64,000 nt of DNA from Bacteroidota bacterium (GTDB lineage Bacteria > Bacteroidota > Bacteroidia > Bacteroidales > JAAYUG01): the NCBI GenBank assembly GCA_029571215.1, contig JAKPTE010000039.1, positions 62,001-126,000 on the forward strand. The letters are read 5' to 3'. Under the pieces are notes generated by a model, which was not told the origin of the DNA, did no database searches, and saw only the letters and a list, made by a program, of their open reading frames with translations. Both the position numbers and the translations under genes were made by a program. This document shows, one piece after another, positions 1 through 8,080 of this stretch (its first letter is position 1; the number at the start of each line of letters is the position of its first letter).

Positions 1-2
1 GC

Positions 3-1142
3 CGGAATGCTGTAATGGGGTATCAGGCTGCCCGCAATATGACTGCCGGTACCGGAAATATTATGCTGGGAAATCAAGCCGGATATTCAATGGCAAATGC
101 ATCATCCAACGTTGTCATCGGAGACCAGGCAGGTTACAACAGTCTTCGGGGTACCAGAAATGTGTTCCTTGGATACCAGAGCGCTTTTTCCTGGAGCCGG
201 GGCTCCGAAAATATTGTGATCGGTTCCTCTGCCGGTTATGCTGCTGATTCAGGAATGTACAATATCTTTCTTGGAGCTTCCTCCGGATTGATTAACCAGG
301 GAAACCGGAACGTTTTTATAGGCGCAGAAACCGGATTTAATAATACTTTGGGTGAAGACAACCTCTTTATTGGCTATCAGGCAGGCTATAATAACAGCGG
401 AACCACCGGAGGCAGTAATAATATATTTCTGGGAAATCAGGCAGGCTTTTCCAATACCAACGGGGCCGACAATCTGTTCATCGGTAATCTGGCAGGATAT
501 TTTAATACCACCGGGAAGGAAAATATTGTCCTCGGAAGGGAGGCCGGATATAACCTCTCTGCGGGTGGCAGAAATGTTATTCTGGGAGATAAAGCCGGTT
601 ATAGTGTTCAGGATGGTAACGGGAATGTTTTTATAGGATATGAAGCCGGTATGAATGAAACAGCCTCCGGCAAATTGTATATTGCCAACAATGCATCCCG
701 GCCATTGATATATGGTCAGTTCAGCTCCGATACCATGGTGGTGATCAATGGAACTGATGCACAGAATACATCGAAATATACCTTTTACGTCAATGGAACC
801 GCAGGTGGAAAAGACAGCTGGAATTCACTTAGCGATTACCGTCTTAAAAAAGACATCCGGACTATTACCGGGGCACTCAATAAGGTGAAGAGGCTTCGTG
901 GAGTAACGTTCCAATGGAAAGATGAAGCTCCTGATGTGCAACCGCACATAGGATTTATTGCCCAGGAAATGGCGGAAGTTGTTCCGGAAGTTGTTCATAC
1001 AGAAGGCGGAATCTATTCTGTTCAGTACGCCCCAGTTACAGCTGTTCTGGTGGAAGCAATCAAAGAACAACAACATATGATTGAACAGCTGCAGGAAGAA
1101 ATTCGCCTGTTAAAGGAAGAAGTTACCAACCTGAAACATTAG
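3..1142 (+). CDS. Fibre-like protein with YadA-type head repeats and C-terminal S74 (endosialidase chaperone) domain, 5' partial
   Basis: The frame is open to the left edge (the codons before the first ATG at 15 read R-N-A-V and continue the repeat), so the N-terminus lies outside the window. About 13 repeats of roughly 23-24 residues follow, each centred on a G-x-x-A-G-Y/F motif after an N-x-x-x-G stretch, as in trimeric YadA-like head or left-handed beta-roll stalks. The repeats end near residue 220. The C-terminal ~110 residues match the Peptidase_S74 intramolecular chaperone pattern: SDYRLKKDI, then GFIAQEM, then a coiled-coil tail. In phage tailspikes this domain trimerises the fibre and then cleaves itself off; in Bacteroidota it is common in large secreted proteins. 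No phage genes are nearby, so a cell-surface or secreted protein is the better guess. It converges on the next gene with a 4-bp overlap. Confidence 0.85.
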   Translation, partial: RNAVMGYQAARNMTAGTGNIMLGNQAGYSMANASSNVVIGDQAGYNSLRGTRNVFLGYQSAFSWSRGSENIVIGSSAGYAADSGMYNIFLGASSGLINQGNRNVFIGAETGFNNTLGEDNLFIGYQAGYNNSGTTGGSNNIFLGNQAGFSNTNGADNLFIGNLAGYFNTTGKENIVLGREAGYNLSAGGRNVILGDKAGYSVQDGNGNVFIGYEAGMNETASGKLYIANNASRPLIYGQFSSDTMVVINGTDAQNTSKYTFYVNGTAGGKDSWNSLSDYRLKKDIRTITGALNKVKRLRGVTFQWKDEAPDVQPHIGFIAQEMAEVVPEVVHTEGGIYSVQYAPVTAVLVEAIKEQQHMIEQLQEEIRLLKEEVTNLKH

Positions 1143-1594
1143 TATCCAATTACCCAGAGAATTTTTGAATTATCCATACAGTCGGTAACAATATCAATCA
1201 ATTCCTGATTGATACGCAAAAGCTTTGTTAGGTATGTTTCCCAGTTCAAATCCCATGTGGGATCTATTTTTCTTATTTCCATGGCAAAATCTTTTCCGAG
1301 AAAAATGCCGGAAATGAGTTCAATAAAATCTTCACGGCTGGAACATTTTTTCCATTGCTCCAGGTTCGAAAGCAGTGCGTTCCTTAATACGACAATCTGC
1401 CTTGCGTTATATCGTGTGGCTCCGAAATATTCGTACAGATTGTTGCTCTTTTCAAAGCAGGAAGAGAACAAATTGAAAACATTGGTGTGCAGGTAACGGG
1501 AGGTGGGATGACATTTCTCATACGTATCATTGGTTCCGCTGGTGTTCAGTTCTACAAAATTCAGCTGGTTGTGTCCGAAGATTTCGAGCTTCAT
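1139..1594 (-). CDS. Hypothetical protein, 151 aa
   Basis: I do not recognise the family. The ATG at 1594 opens a 151-residue soluble protein with no signal peptide or membrane segment. It is rich in N, E, L and aromatic residues, with a helical C-terminal half (residues ~95-145). Scattered Cys residues (near 29, 46, 84 and 139) form no obvious metal site. Its stop overlaps the stop of the convergent S74 gene by 4 bp. Coding is supported by length, a normal composition and the absence of a better frame on the other strand, not by homology. It could be lineage-restricted. Confidence 0.55.
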   Translation of the reverse strand: MKLEIFGHNQLNFVELNTSGTNDTYEKCHPTSRYLHTNVFNLFSSCFEKSNNLYEYFGATRYNARQIVVLRNALLSNLEQWKKCSSREDFIELISGIFLGKDFAMEIRKIDPTWDLNWETYLTKLLRINQELIDIVTDCMDNSKILWVIGY

Positions 1595-1773
1595 AGTTCC
1601 AGAAATTTGAAAACGAAATATAATGAATTCTTCAGCTTTAGCAAAAAACCTTTAATTCTTCAGGAGGAGATATTTTCCGGTGAGGTCAGGTACATCCGTC
1701 CCCAAAGATTTTCTGTTTGTTTACCAATGTCTTCCCCCTGGCATTTTTTTTATGTTTAAACCGAAACACATTG

Positions 1774-1845
1774 AACCCGGATAATGCATTAGAAGTGTAA
1801 CGCACTATTTCATTGTGAGTTGCCTCGTAGGGGAGTATCCGGGTT
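1774..1845. repeat. Inverted repeat AACCCGGATA / TATCCGGGTT enclosing 52 bp
   Basis: The arms at 1774-1783 and 1836-1845 are perfectly complementary. The enclosed segment contains CCTCGTAGGGG, which can instead pair with CCCCGAGG just downstream (to 1855), so two structures are mutually exclusive. There is no T-tract after the arm, so this is not a simple terminator. It could be a structured RNA, a leader for the kinase operon, or the remnant of a repeat element. Confidence 0.45.
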
Positions 1846-1959
1846 AACCCCGAGGAATCAAAATTCAATCGGGCTGCTAGGTGATACATGTATTTTAAAT
1901 GCTTTTATCAGGTTGAAAATTAAAAACAAAAGGATCTGGGCGATAAAGGATAAAACTGG

Positions 1960-1967
1960 TATTTTTG
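1960..1967 (+). promoter_or_regulatory. Bacteroidota -7 box (TATTTTTG) upstream of the kinase-MurU operon
   Basis: TATTTTTG fits TAnnTTTG, the -7 element read by the Bacteroidota primary sigma factor. It lies 37 bp before the ATG at 2004. I see no clear TTG box at the expected spacing. Confidence 0.4.
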
Positions 1968-2003
1968 TCACCGTTTGCTGTGTGAAAATATTGACGAACA
2001 TAC

Positions 2004-3434
2004 ATGAGTATTCTTAAAACACCCGCTGAAAGAGTCAGCGAACTATTCGCCGAATGGCAGGGAGTAAAAGCTGATTTTGTTATTCCTTTGCCTGCTTCAG
2101 GCTCCTACAGGCAATATTTTCGTCTCGGATCGGGAGGTCATACATGGATTGGTGCCTGGAATGCAGATGTAAAGGAAAACAGGGCGTTTGTTTATTTTAG
2201 TAGGTTGCTGAAGGAAAAAGGCCTGAATGTACCGGAGATTTACTATTTAAGTGATGATGAACTTTGCTGGCTTGAGCAGGACCTGGGCGATGTGACACTA
2301 CTCAGCGAATACCAGCTGCTGATGGAAAAAGGCAACCTCACTGCGGTAGAAGCAATTTACCGGAAAGCCCTCGAAGATCTTGTCCTTTTTCAGGTAAAAG
2401 GCCGGGAGGATATGGATCTTACACAATGTTATCCGCGGGCCAGGTTCGATACCAGATCCATGCTCTGGGATCTGAACTATTTTAAATACTACTTCCTTAA
2501 GTTTGCCCGCATTCCTTTCGATGAACAGGATCTGGAAAATGACTTTCATGTCCTTGCTGAATACCTTATGCAGGCTGATACCGGCTATTTTCTGTACCGT
2601 GATTTTCAGTCCCGGAATATTATGCTGACGCCTGGTGGGCATTACTATATCGATTACCAGAGTGCACGTTTGGGAGCTGCTCAATATGATCCCTCTTCCC
2701 TGCTTTTTGAAGCCAAGACGCACTTGCCCGATGAACTTCGGCGGAAATTCCTGACCCATTATGTGGATATTTTTACCAGAGAAACCCAATCTGACAGCTC
2801 CAAATTCATCGAATTTTACTATCCCTATGCGTTGATTCGTCAACTTCAGGCTATGGGGGCCTATGGTTTCAGGGGGTTGCACGAACAAAAGCCATTGTTC
2901 CTTGAATCAATACCTCATGCATTGAACCATATACGACTGATTCTCCCCGAATTGCCCGATCATCTTAGAATACCGGCATTGGTTTCTGCGCTTCAGGCCC
3001 TCACCGAGAATGAGAACCTTCGTTCAATAGGGAAGGGCAGCGATAAACTGACCGTAAGAATTTACAGTTTCTCGTATCGCAGTGGTATTCCGTTTGATGA
3101 AACACTTCATGGAGGAGGATTCGTATTCGATTGCCGTGGCTTGCCGAACCCTGGAAGATTTGAGCAATACAAGTCATTGAGCGGCAAGGATCGGGAAGTT
3201 GCTGAATACATGAATGGTTTCAACGAGGTGAAAGATTTTGTTGCTCATGCGCAATCTATGGTCAGCATGCACATTAAGAGCTATCTGCAAAGAGGGTTGA
3301 CCGAAATGATGGTATGCTTCGGTTGTACCGGGGGGAGGCATCGTTCCGTCTATTGCGCAGAAAAGCTGGCATCGGAGCTTCAAAAATCATGGCCCCAAAT
3401 TGGTCTCCGGTGTATTCATACATCCCTACAATAG
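2004..3434 (+). CDS. AmgK-like sugar kinase (APH fold) fused to a RapZ C-terminal domain
   Basis: Residues ~1-330 are an aminoglycoside-phosphotransferase-fold kinase. The catalytic loop reads YRDFQSRNIM (Asp and Asn of the Brenner motif, with Tyr in the usual His position) and the metal-binding segment IDYQSARLG-x3-YDPSSLL. This resembles AmgK, which phosphorylates the anomeric carbon of MurNAc or GlcNAc in cell-wall recycling. Residues ~350-476 match the RapZ C-terminal domain: HGGGFVFDCRGLPNPGR and CTGGRHRSVYCAEKLA. In E. coli RapZ this domain binds glucosamine-6-phosphate and small RNAs; the N-terminal ATPase of RapZ is absent here. A MurU-like gene follows 6 bp later, which supports a muropeptide-salvage role. 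The domain assignments are secure; the substrate and the role of the RapZ part are inferred. It could instead act on another sugar. Confidence 0.85.
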   Translation: MSILKTPAERVSELFAEWQGVKADFVIPLPASGSYRQYFRLGSGGHTWIGAWNADVKENRAFVYFSRLLKEKGLNVPEIYYLSDDELCWLEQDLGDVTLLSEYQLLMEKGNLTAVEAIYRKALEDLVLFQVKGREDMDLTQCYPRARFDTRSMLWDLNYFKYYFLKFARIPFDEQDLENDFHVLAEYLMQADTGYFLYRDFQSRNIMLTPGGHYYIDYQSARLGAAQYDPSSLLFEAKTHLPDELRRKFLTHYVDIFTRETQSDSSKFIEFYYPYALIRQLQAMGAYGFRGLHEQKPLFLESIPHALNHIRLILPELPDHLRIPALVSALQALTENENLRSIGKGSDKLTVRIYSFSYRSGIPFDETLHGGGFVFDCRGLPNPGRFEQYKSLSGKDREVAEYMNGFNEVKDFVAHAQSMVSMHIKSYLQRGLTEMMVCFGCTGGRHRSVYCAEKLASELQKSWPQIGLRCIHTSLQ

Positions 3435-3440
3435 GATATT

Positions 3441-4178
3441 ATGAAAGCAATGATACTTGCCGCAGGATTTGGCACGCGTCTCAAACCAATAACCGATTCT
3501 GTGCCCAAGGCACTGGTTCCTCTGGCAGGGAAGCCCATGATTGAATGGATTATTGGTAACCTGGTTTCATCGGGTTTTTCTGATATTGTGGTGAACGTGC
3601 ATCACTTTTCCCGCATGATGAAAGAATATTTGTCAGGAATTACTCTTCCAGGTGCACACATTATGATTTCAGATGAATCGGAAAAGATACTTGATACCGG
3701 TGGTGCACTATTCCGTGCACGCCAGCTGCTCGACGATGGCTATCCTTTTCTGGTTCATAATACGGATATTTTTTCAGATATCGATCTTAAGGACCTTTAC
3801 GACCTTCATTGCCGTAATGGGAACGATGTGACGCTGGCTGTCAGAAACAGAAAAACAAGCCGGTCATTACTGATTGACCGGAACGGATGGCTGAAAGGAT
3901 GGAGGAACAATATTACAGGCGAAACAATCCTGGTTTCAGATACAGATGTCGATCTGATACCAGTAGCTTTTAGCGGCATTCATGTTGCTGGTCCTTCCGT
4001 TTTTTCCATGATGGGAGATAGGGAGGTATTTCCTCTTATACCATACTACCTTCGCCTGGCCGAAAATTATAAAGTGGCTGTTTATTTTCATAACGAAGGT
4101 ACCTGGATCGACATGGGAAATCTGGAAGGGTTGAAACAAGCGGAAGTATATCTGGTGATGAAAAAATTGGCAAAATAA
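3441..4178 (+). CDS. MurU-like sugar-1-phosphate nucleotidyltransferase
   Basis: This 245-residue protein has the full nucleotidyltransferase fold. The N-terminal nucleotide-binding signature is LAAGFGTRLKPIT followed by PKALVPLAGKPMIEW, and the metal-binding Asp lies in VHNTDIFSD (near residue 111). There is no left-handed beta-helix acyltransferase domain, so it is not GlmU. The length and motifs fit MurU, which makes UDP-MurNAc from MurNAc-1-phosphate and UTP. It starts 6 bp after the AmgK-like kinase, the same pairing as amgK-murU in Pseudomonas. A mannose-1-phosphate or glucose-1-phosphate transferase cannot be excluded from sequence alone. A hairpin terminator follows directly. Confidence 0.85.
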   Translation: MKAMILAAGFGTRLKPITDSVPKALVPLAGKPMIEWIIGNLVSSGFSDIVVNVHHFSRMMKEYLSGITLPGAHIMISDESEKILDTGGALFRARQLLDDGYPFLVHNTDIFSDIDLKDLYDLHCRNGNDVTLAVRNRKTSRSLLIDRNGWLKGWRNNITGETILVSDTDVDLIPVAFSGIHVAGPSVFSMMGDREVFPLIPYYLRLAENYKVAVYFHNEGTWIDMGNLEGLKQAEVYLVMKKLAK

Positions 4179-4205
4179 AAAAGGTGCCTGCAAATGGCAC
4201 CTTTT
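4179..4205. terminator. Bidirectional intrinsic terminator between murU-like gene and rplS
   Basis: The stem AAAAGGTGCC (4179-4188) pairs with GGCACCTTTT (4196-4205) around a 7-nt loop. The A-rich and T-rich flanks let it work in both directions, serving the kinase-transferase operon on the plus strand and rplS on the minus strand. Confidence 0.8.
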
Positions 4206-4228
4206 CTTAATTAAATGACTTTGGTGGT

Positions 4229-4594
4229 CTATTCCCCTCCTTCAGTAACATTTCTTTTCTCTTCAATACGAGCTTTTTTCCCGGTAAGGCCTCTAAAATA
4301 ATAGATGCGGGCACGCCTTACCTGTCCTGTTTTGTTTACTTCTATCTTTTGAATAAAAGGAGACTGCATGGGGAAAATTCTTTCAACTCCAACATTGCCT
4401 GAGATTTTGCGCACGGTAAAGGTAGCACTCAGCCCGCTTCCTTTTTTCTGTATTACTACTCCTCTGAACTGCTGTACCCTTTCCTTGTTCCCTTCAATAA
4501 TCTTATAATGCACGGTAATGGTATCACCGCTTTTAAATTCAGGGAAGTTTCTTTCCTTAAGCAACGCTTGCTCGACCGGCTGTACAAGATTCAT
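4229..4594 (-). CDS. rplS: 50S ribosomal protein L19
   Basis: At 121 residues it is the normal length for L19 and matches it throughout, including F-x-x-GDTI-x-VHYKI-x-EG near the start, [10 protein letters not shown], and the C-terminal [19 protein letters not shown]19 sits at the 30S-50S interface. It is monocistronic here: the upstream gene on the same strand is a dipeptidase more than 300 bp away, and the shared terminator lies just downstream. A near-consensus -7 box (TAATATTG on the minus strand, 4630-4637) suggests its own promoter. Confidence 0.97.
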   Translation of the reverse strand: MNLVQPVEQALLKERNFPEFKSGDTITVHYKIIEGNKERVQQFRGVVIQKKGSGLSATFTVRKISGNVGVERIFPMQSPFIQKIEVNKTGQVRRARIYYFRGLTGKKARIEEKRNVTEGGE

Positions 4595-4905
4595 AATATT
4601 ATGGTATTTGGTTTCGTCAAAAACGGTCGCAATATTACAAATATTTTTTCAAATAATGACGAACTTATTAACAACATCTGTTTTTTTAACCGGCTTATGC
4701 AAGCAAAGCCATTAAAACCAATGCTGAAAAAACAGCGTCATCCACGCTATCCTTTCACAAAAACGTGGTTGAATGTATCCTGAAAACAAAAAATGCTTAT
4801 TTAACAGTGTCTTTGGGTTTATTTGTTTTTGTTATTCAGAATATTCCATATCCTCCTGTTAAATCCTGGTACCGATAATACCGCTTTTGCTTCATTCTGT
4901 TAGGC
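4595..4905. other. Gene-free 311-bp stretch between rplS and the C69 dipeptidase
   Basis: No supported gene is seen. It should hold the minus-strand rplS promoter (candidate -7 box at 4630-4637) and the 3' untranslated region of the dipeptidase. I find no strong terminator hairpin for the dipeptidase. Confidence 0.6.
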
Positions 4906-6588
4906 TCAATGAACAGGATTTCCGGGAACACGGAATTTATCACCCGTTTCCCTGATGATAGTCCGGTAGAAATCCTGGCTGTATCCTGGTTGTTTCACCT
5001 GAGGATTTTTTTGCCCGGGTACCGGGGTTTTGATATTTCCATCCATATATTTGGTAAAAAGGTAGGCATAAAGTTTCTTCCAAACAGCCACGGTATGGTT
5101 TCCTGTATTGACTGAATAATCGGTAAGGAACGAAATGGCTGCATTTGGATCATCTTTGTACATTTTAGCAGCTATTTCGTCAATGTAAGGTGTTCTTTGG
5201 ATATAGGTATTTTCAAGTTCCTGTTGAACTTTTTGAATTTCAGGAATCATATCGCAGTACCTTGTATAGGCAAAGTTTGAAACCTGGTTAAAAACCCAGA
5301 ATGCTGCATTCTCATTAAATTCCATCATGGATCCGTTTCCTTCAGCAAATGACTCCGGAACCTTTGAAATACCACAATACATAGGGCTGTATACGGTTGA
5401 ATAGGTATCGTCAACCCCAAACCAGAGAATACCGCCAATAGGATCAGGAAGATTACTGCGGCACTGGGCAATAAAAGAGAAACCTGTTTGCTGCGTCGAT
5501 ATAGCGCGTTCGTTGAAGTAGGTCGCTCCGTCAACAGTCCAGGTAAGAGGTCTCCAGCGCACAATACTCTGAAATGGTCCGGCTCCTGGATCTTTTGTCA
5601 TATCCAGTGGAGTATTCTGGTAGTAATCGCGCATGAGGGCAAAAACATCGCCCAGGGAAAGTTTCTTGTCAGGTTTTATCCATAACGGCATGCGATGGGA
5701 AAGATTTTTTCCGGTGATGTAGTCTAGGTATTCATCCATTCCTGCTTTCACTTTATTAAATCCGCTCCAGACTCTTGCTTCACAGAAACGGGCTCCTTCA
5801 AAATCAACCGGTGCATACACATCCGAAAAACTGAAATTTTCCTCCGAACCATCATAAAATCCTCTTTCTCTTGCATAGGAGATAACATCTGGTGCGTACA
5901 GGCAATTTTCCGGATCATTCAAAGGAAAGGTTGTAATCCGTGCATGATTGGCATGCCCTGATATATATCCATCCGGTATACGAAGGGCTACCCACACGGC
6001 ACCTTTATAAGCATTGACCATACGTTTGTTCTTTCCTTTTCCCTCAGGAACCATCTTTATACCTTTTCCTATCATTTCCATAATCCATACTTCATTCTTA
6101 TCGGCTATGGAAAAAGATTCACCGCTGCTGTAATATCCGTATTGGTTTGCAAGGCTTGTCATTACCTGAATGGCTTCCCTGGCTGTTTTTGCGCGTTGTA
6201 ATGCAATGTAAATCAGACTACCATAATCCAAAATGGCCGTTGTATCCTGGACGATTTCAGGTCTGCCTCCGAAAGTGGTTTCTCCGATGGCCAACTGATG
6301 TTCATTCATGTTGCCCACTACTTTATAGGTGTGCCGAACCTGAGGAATTCTGCCAAGATGTTTTCCTGTGTCCCACTCATAAACTTCAAGCCATGTGTTT
6401 TCAGGATAATCCGCTTCCGGCCAGTAATAAAGCTCCCCGTAAAGTACATGCGAGTCAGCAGAATACGAAATCATGTTGGTGTTATCCCTTGTCGCTCCTT
6501 TGGTTATCAGAAAATTGGTGCAGGCACTGCCATGCTCAGTTATTACAGCTAACAATAAAGCTGCTACTGCTAACATTCGTGAAGTCAT
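4906..6588 (-). CDS. Secreted C69-family dipeptidase (PepD-like)
   Basis: Peptidase family C69 proteins are N-terminal-nucleophile hydrolases that cleave dipeptides. The chosen ATG (6588) has a good AAGGAG ribosome-binding site 8 bp upstream and gives MTSRMLAVAALLL, a signal peptide ending just before Cys23 (GSAC-TNFLITKGAT), the expected catalytic N-terminal Cys. An in-frame upstream ATG at 6633 would add 15 residues and is less likely. The conserved SYSADSH and the GESFSIADKNEVWIMEM region are present. The 560-residue length is typical of the secreted Bacteroidota forms. It probably acts in the periplasm or outside the cell in peptide use. It appears monocistronic. Confidence 0.93.
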   Translation of the reverse strand: MTSRMLAVAALLLAVITEHGSACTNFLITKGATRDNTNMISYSADSHVLYGELYYWPEADYPENTWLEVYEWDTGKHLGRIPQVRHTYKVVGNMNEHQLAIGETTFGGRPEIVQDTTAILDYGSLIYIALQRAKTAREAIQVMTSLANQYGYYSSGESFSIADKNEVWIMEMIGKGIKMVPEGKGKNKRMVNAYKGAVWVALRIPDGYISGHANHARITTFPLNDPENCLYAPDVISYARERGFYDGSEENFSFSDVYAPVDFEGARFCEARVWSGFNKVKAGMDEYLDYITGKNLSHRMPLWIKPDKKLSLGDVFALMRDYYQNTPLDMTKDPGAGPFQSIVRWRPLTWTVDGATYFNERAISTQQTGFSFIAQCRSNLPDPIGGILWFGVDDTYSTVYSPMYCGISKVPESFAEGNGSMMEFNENAAFWVFNQVSNFAYTRYCDMIPEIQKVQQELENTYIQRTPYIDEIAAKMYKDDPNAAISFLTDYSVNTGNHTVAVWKKLYAYLFTKYMDGNIKTPVPGQKNPQVKQPGYSQDFYRTIIRETGDKFRVPGNPVH

Positions 6589-6774
6589 AAATAGTCTCCT
6601 TTTTAATTGATCATGGATTCCAAAAATATTCAATAATCTTAATTTTTACCCACGCATAGGAAAAATGAAACCTCTGAATTTTCTCTCCTGAGATATTTAA
6701 TGAAAAATAGTTGCTTAAGATATTGATATTTAATTGATTAATAAAAAATGATAAAATTTAACATTTATTTAATA

Positions 6775-6802
6775 TTGAAATATGCTTTAAAATATATTTT
6801 TG
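6775..6802 (+). promoter_or_regulatory. Complete Bacteroidota promoter (TTG-N17-TATTTTTG)
   Basis: TTG at 6775-6777 and TATTTTTG at 6795-6802 are separated by 17 bp, within the TTG-N17-23-TAnnTTTG consensus. It points away from both flanking genes and toward the terminator at 6917, so it should drive only the candidate small RNA. Predicted transcription start is near 6808. Confidence 0.6.
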
Positions 6803-6807
6803 CGCCG

Positions 6808-6917
6808 GTTTTTGAAAAGACATCATAAGCAGTTAGTAGTAGGTGTAGTTTGGTTAGTTTGGTTAGTAGGTTAGGGTAGAGGCTGTCATTCCAAATAGAA
6901 TGACAGCCTCTTTTTTT
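6808..6917 (+). ncRNA. Candidate small RNA, ~110 nt, with GGTTAGT-rich body and intrinsic terminator
   Basis: The predicted transcript starts after a consensus promoter and ends in a U-run after a 12-bp hairpin. Its body (6835-6878) is built of short G/T repeats such as GGTTAGTTT and GGTTAGTAGG with at least five GG tracts, which could form a two-layer G-quadruplex or base-pair with C/A-rich targets. There is no start codon with a sensible open frame. Similar G/T-rich sequence before a hairpin lies at 48605-48660 upstream of argS. I know no family with these features; the call rests on promoter, terminator and orientation. Confidence 0.5.
6879..6917 (+). terminator. Strong intrinsic terminator of the candidate small RNA
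   Basis: The stem GAGGCTGTCATT (6879-6890) pairs perfectly with AATGACAGCCTC (6899-6910) around an 8-nt loop, followed by seven T. Only the plus strand has a T-tract, so it does not serve the minus-strand dehydrogenase gene next to it. Confidence 0.85.
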
Positions 6918-6919
6918 GA

Positions 6920-8062
6920 TTATTCCATCAGCCTGAGCAGCTCGGGATAATCTTCTGCAGTTAGCAGCCATGAGGTTCCGGAAGAGGAATTTTTCTTCAT
7001 TACTTCTATGATTTTTGATTTGGCTGAAGAAGCGATGCCAGCCTCCGCGAGTCTGACAGGGCATCCGATTTTAACAAAGAATTGTTCAATGCCCAGAATG
7101 GTGTTTTCAACCGAAGGATTATTGAAGAGAAGAGTTCCAAGTTTTTCAATTCTTTCTTTCCCTTTTTCAGAATGATACTTCAGCCAGGCGGGATAAACAA
7201 TGGTAAGCGATGCACCATGTGGCACATCGAACAATAAGGAAAGAACATGCCCCAAGGCGTGAACACCCCAATCTCCATTGTAGATTCTCCCGAAACCCGT
7301 ATATCCGTTCAATGCCAATGTGGATGCCCACATAATACGAGCCCTGAGTTCATAGTCGGTCAGATTTTCCAGCAAAAGGGGGCCTGCTTCCATTGCTTCC
7401 TGAATGACGGAAACTGCTACGCGGTCGCTCAACGGTGCGGAGCCCTTCGCAAAAAATGCTTCCAGGCAGTGGGCTACCAGGTCTGCGATACCAAAAGCAG
7501 TATAATTTTTCGGAACGCTGATGGTAAAGGTCGGGTCCAGGAACGAATGCCGCGGAAACATGAAGGGATTCCGGTAACCGAGCTTTTCCTCCGTTTCATG
7601 GTTTTGCACCACACCTGTCGGATTCATCTCGGTTCCTGTTGCAGCCAGTGTCAGAACAGCGAGCAATGGCAAAGCAGAAGATGGCTGCACTTTTCCCTTG
7701 ACAATGTCCCATCCGTCATGATTTCCGGGAATACTTACCGAAATAATTTTCGCTGAGTCAATCACACTTCCTCCTCCAACAGCAATAATCATCTCTGCTT
7801 TACTTTCCGCACCCAGTTTTGTCGCTTTCCTGACATCATCAATGACAGGATTGGATTTAATACCACTGTATTCAACTATGGAAATACCTGCAGATTTTAA
7901 GTATTTTACAACGGTATCGTAGGCTCCGTTTTTCTTTACAGAACCTTTGCCATAAATGAGCAGAGCTTTTTTCCCATATTGCCGTGCAATAACACCAATC
8001 TCTCCTGCACATCCTTTGCCAAATCGCAGATCCGTAGGAATATAAGCTGAAAAATTCTCCAT
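6920..8062 (-). CDS. Iron-containing (group III) alcohol dehydrogenase, BDH/YqhD-like
   Basis: The 380-residue length is normal for this NAD(P)H-dependent family, which interconverts alcohols and aldehydes. Residues seen include the nucleotide-binding GGGSVIDSAK (near 97) and metal ligands Asp and His in FGIADLVAHCLEAFF plus His residues in GVHALGHVLSLLFDVPHGASL. The order and the TLAATGTEMNPTGVV segment point to the butanol-dehydrogenase/YqhD branch rather than to glycerol dehydrogenase. It lies 18 bp downstream of anmK on the same strand and is probably co-transcribed. The physiological substrate cannot be read from sequence. Confidence 0.92.
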   Translation of the reverse strand: MENFSAYIPTDLRFGKGCAGEIGVIARQYGKKALLIYGKGSVKKNGAYDTVVKYLKSAGISIVEYSGIKSNPVIDDVRKATKLGAESKAEMIIAVGGGSVIDSAKIISVSIPGNHDGWDIVKGKVQPSSALPLLAVLTLAATGTEMNPTGVVQNHETEEKLGYRNPFMFPRHSFLDPTFTISVPKNYTAFGIADLVAHCLEAFFAKGSAPLSDRVAVSVIQEAMEAGPLLLENLTDYELRARIMWASTLALNGYTGFGRIYNGDWGVHALGHVLSLLFDVPHGASLTIVYPAWLKYHSEKGKERIEKLGTLLFNNPSVENTILGIEQFFVKIGCPVRLAEAGIASSAKSKIIEVMKKNSSSGTSWLLTAEDYPELLRLME

Positions 8063-8080
8063 ATGTATCCATTATTTTGG

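Larger units (their letters stand above)
1595..2003. other. Gene-free 409-bp stretch with inverted repeats
   Basis: I see no convincing gene here. Short open frames exist on both strands but have no start signal or recognisable motif. The stretch holds a 10-bp perfect inverted repeat (1774-1783 and 1836-1845), a competing CCTCG/CGAGG pairing (1823-1827 with 1851-1855), and the presumed promoter of the kinase gene at its right end. Confidence 0.6.
6580..6920. other. 331-bp intergenic region holding a plus-strand small-RNA unit
   Basis: Both flanking protein genes are on the minus strand (dipeptidase start at 6588, alcohol dehydrogenase end at 6920). The region is very AT-rich from 6640 to 6800. 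It contains a plus-strand promoter, a G/T-rich transcribed part and a plus-strand terminator, so it is best explained as an RNA gene. Confidence 0.6.

Noticed and set aside
2298-2888. Minus-strand open frame of 196 codons
   Set aside because: It is a shadow of the kinase-RapZ gene.
6835-6880. Telomere-like TTAGGG repeats
   Set aside because: The repeats are irregular and sit inside a transcribed unit of a bacterial genome.
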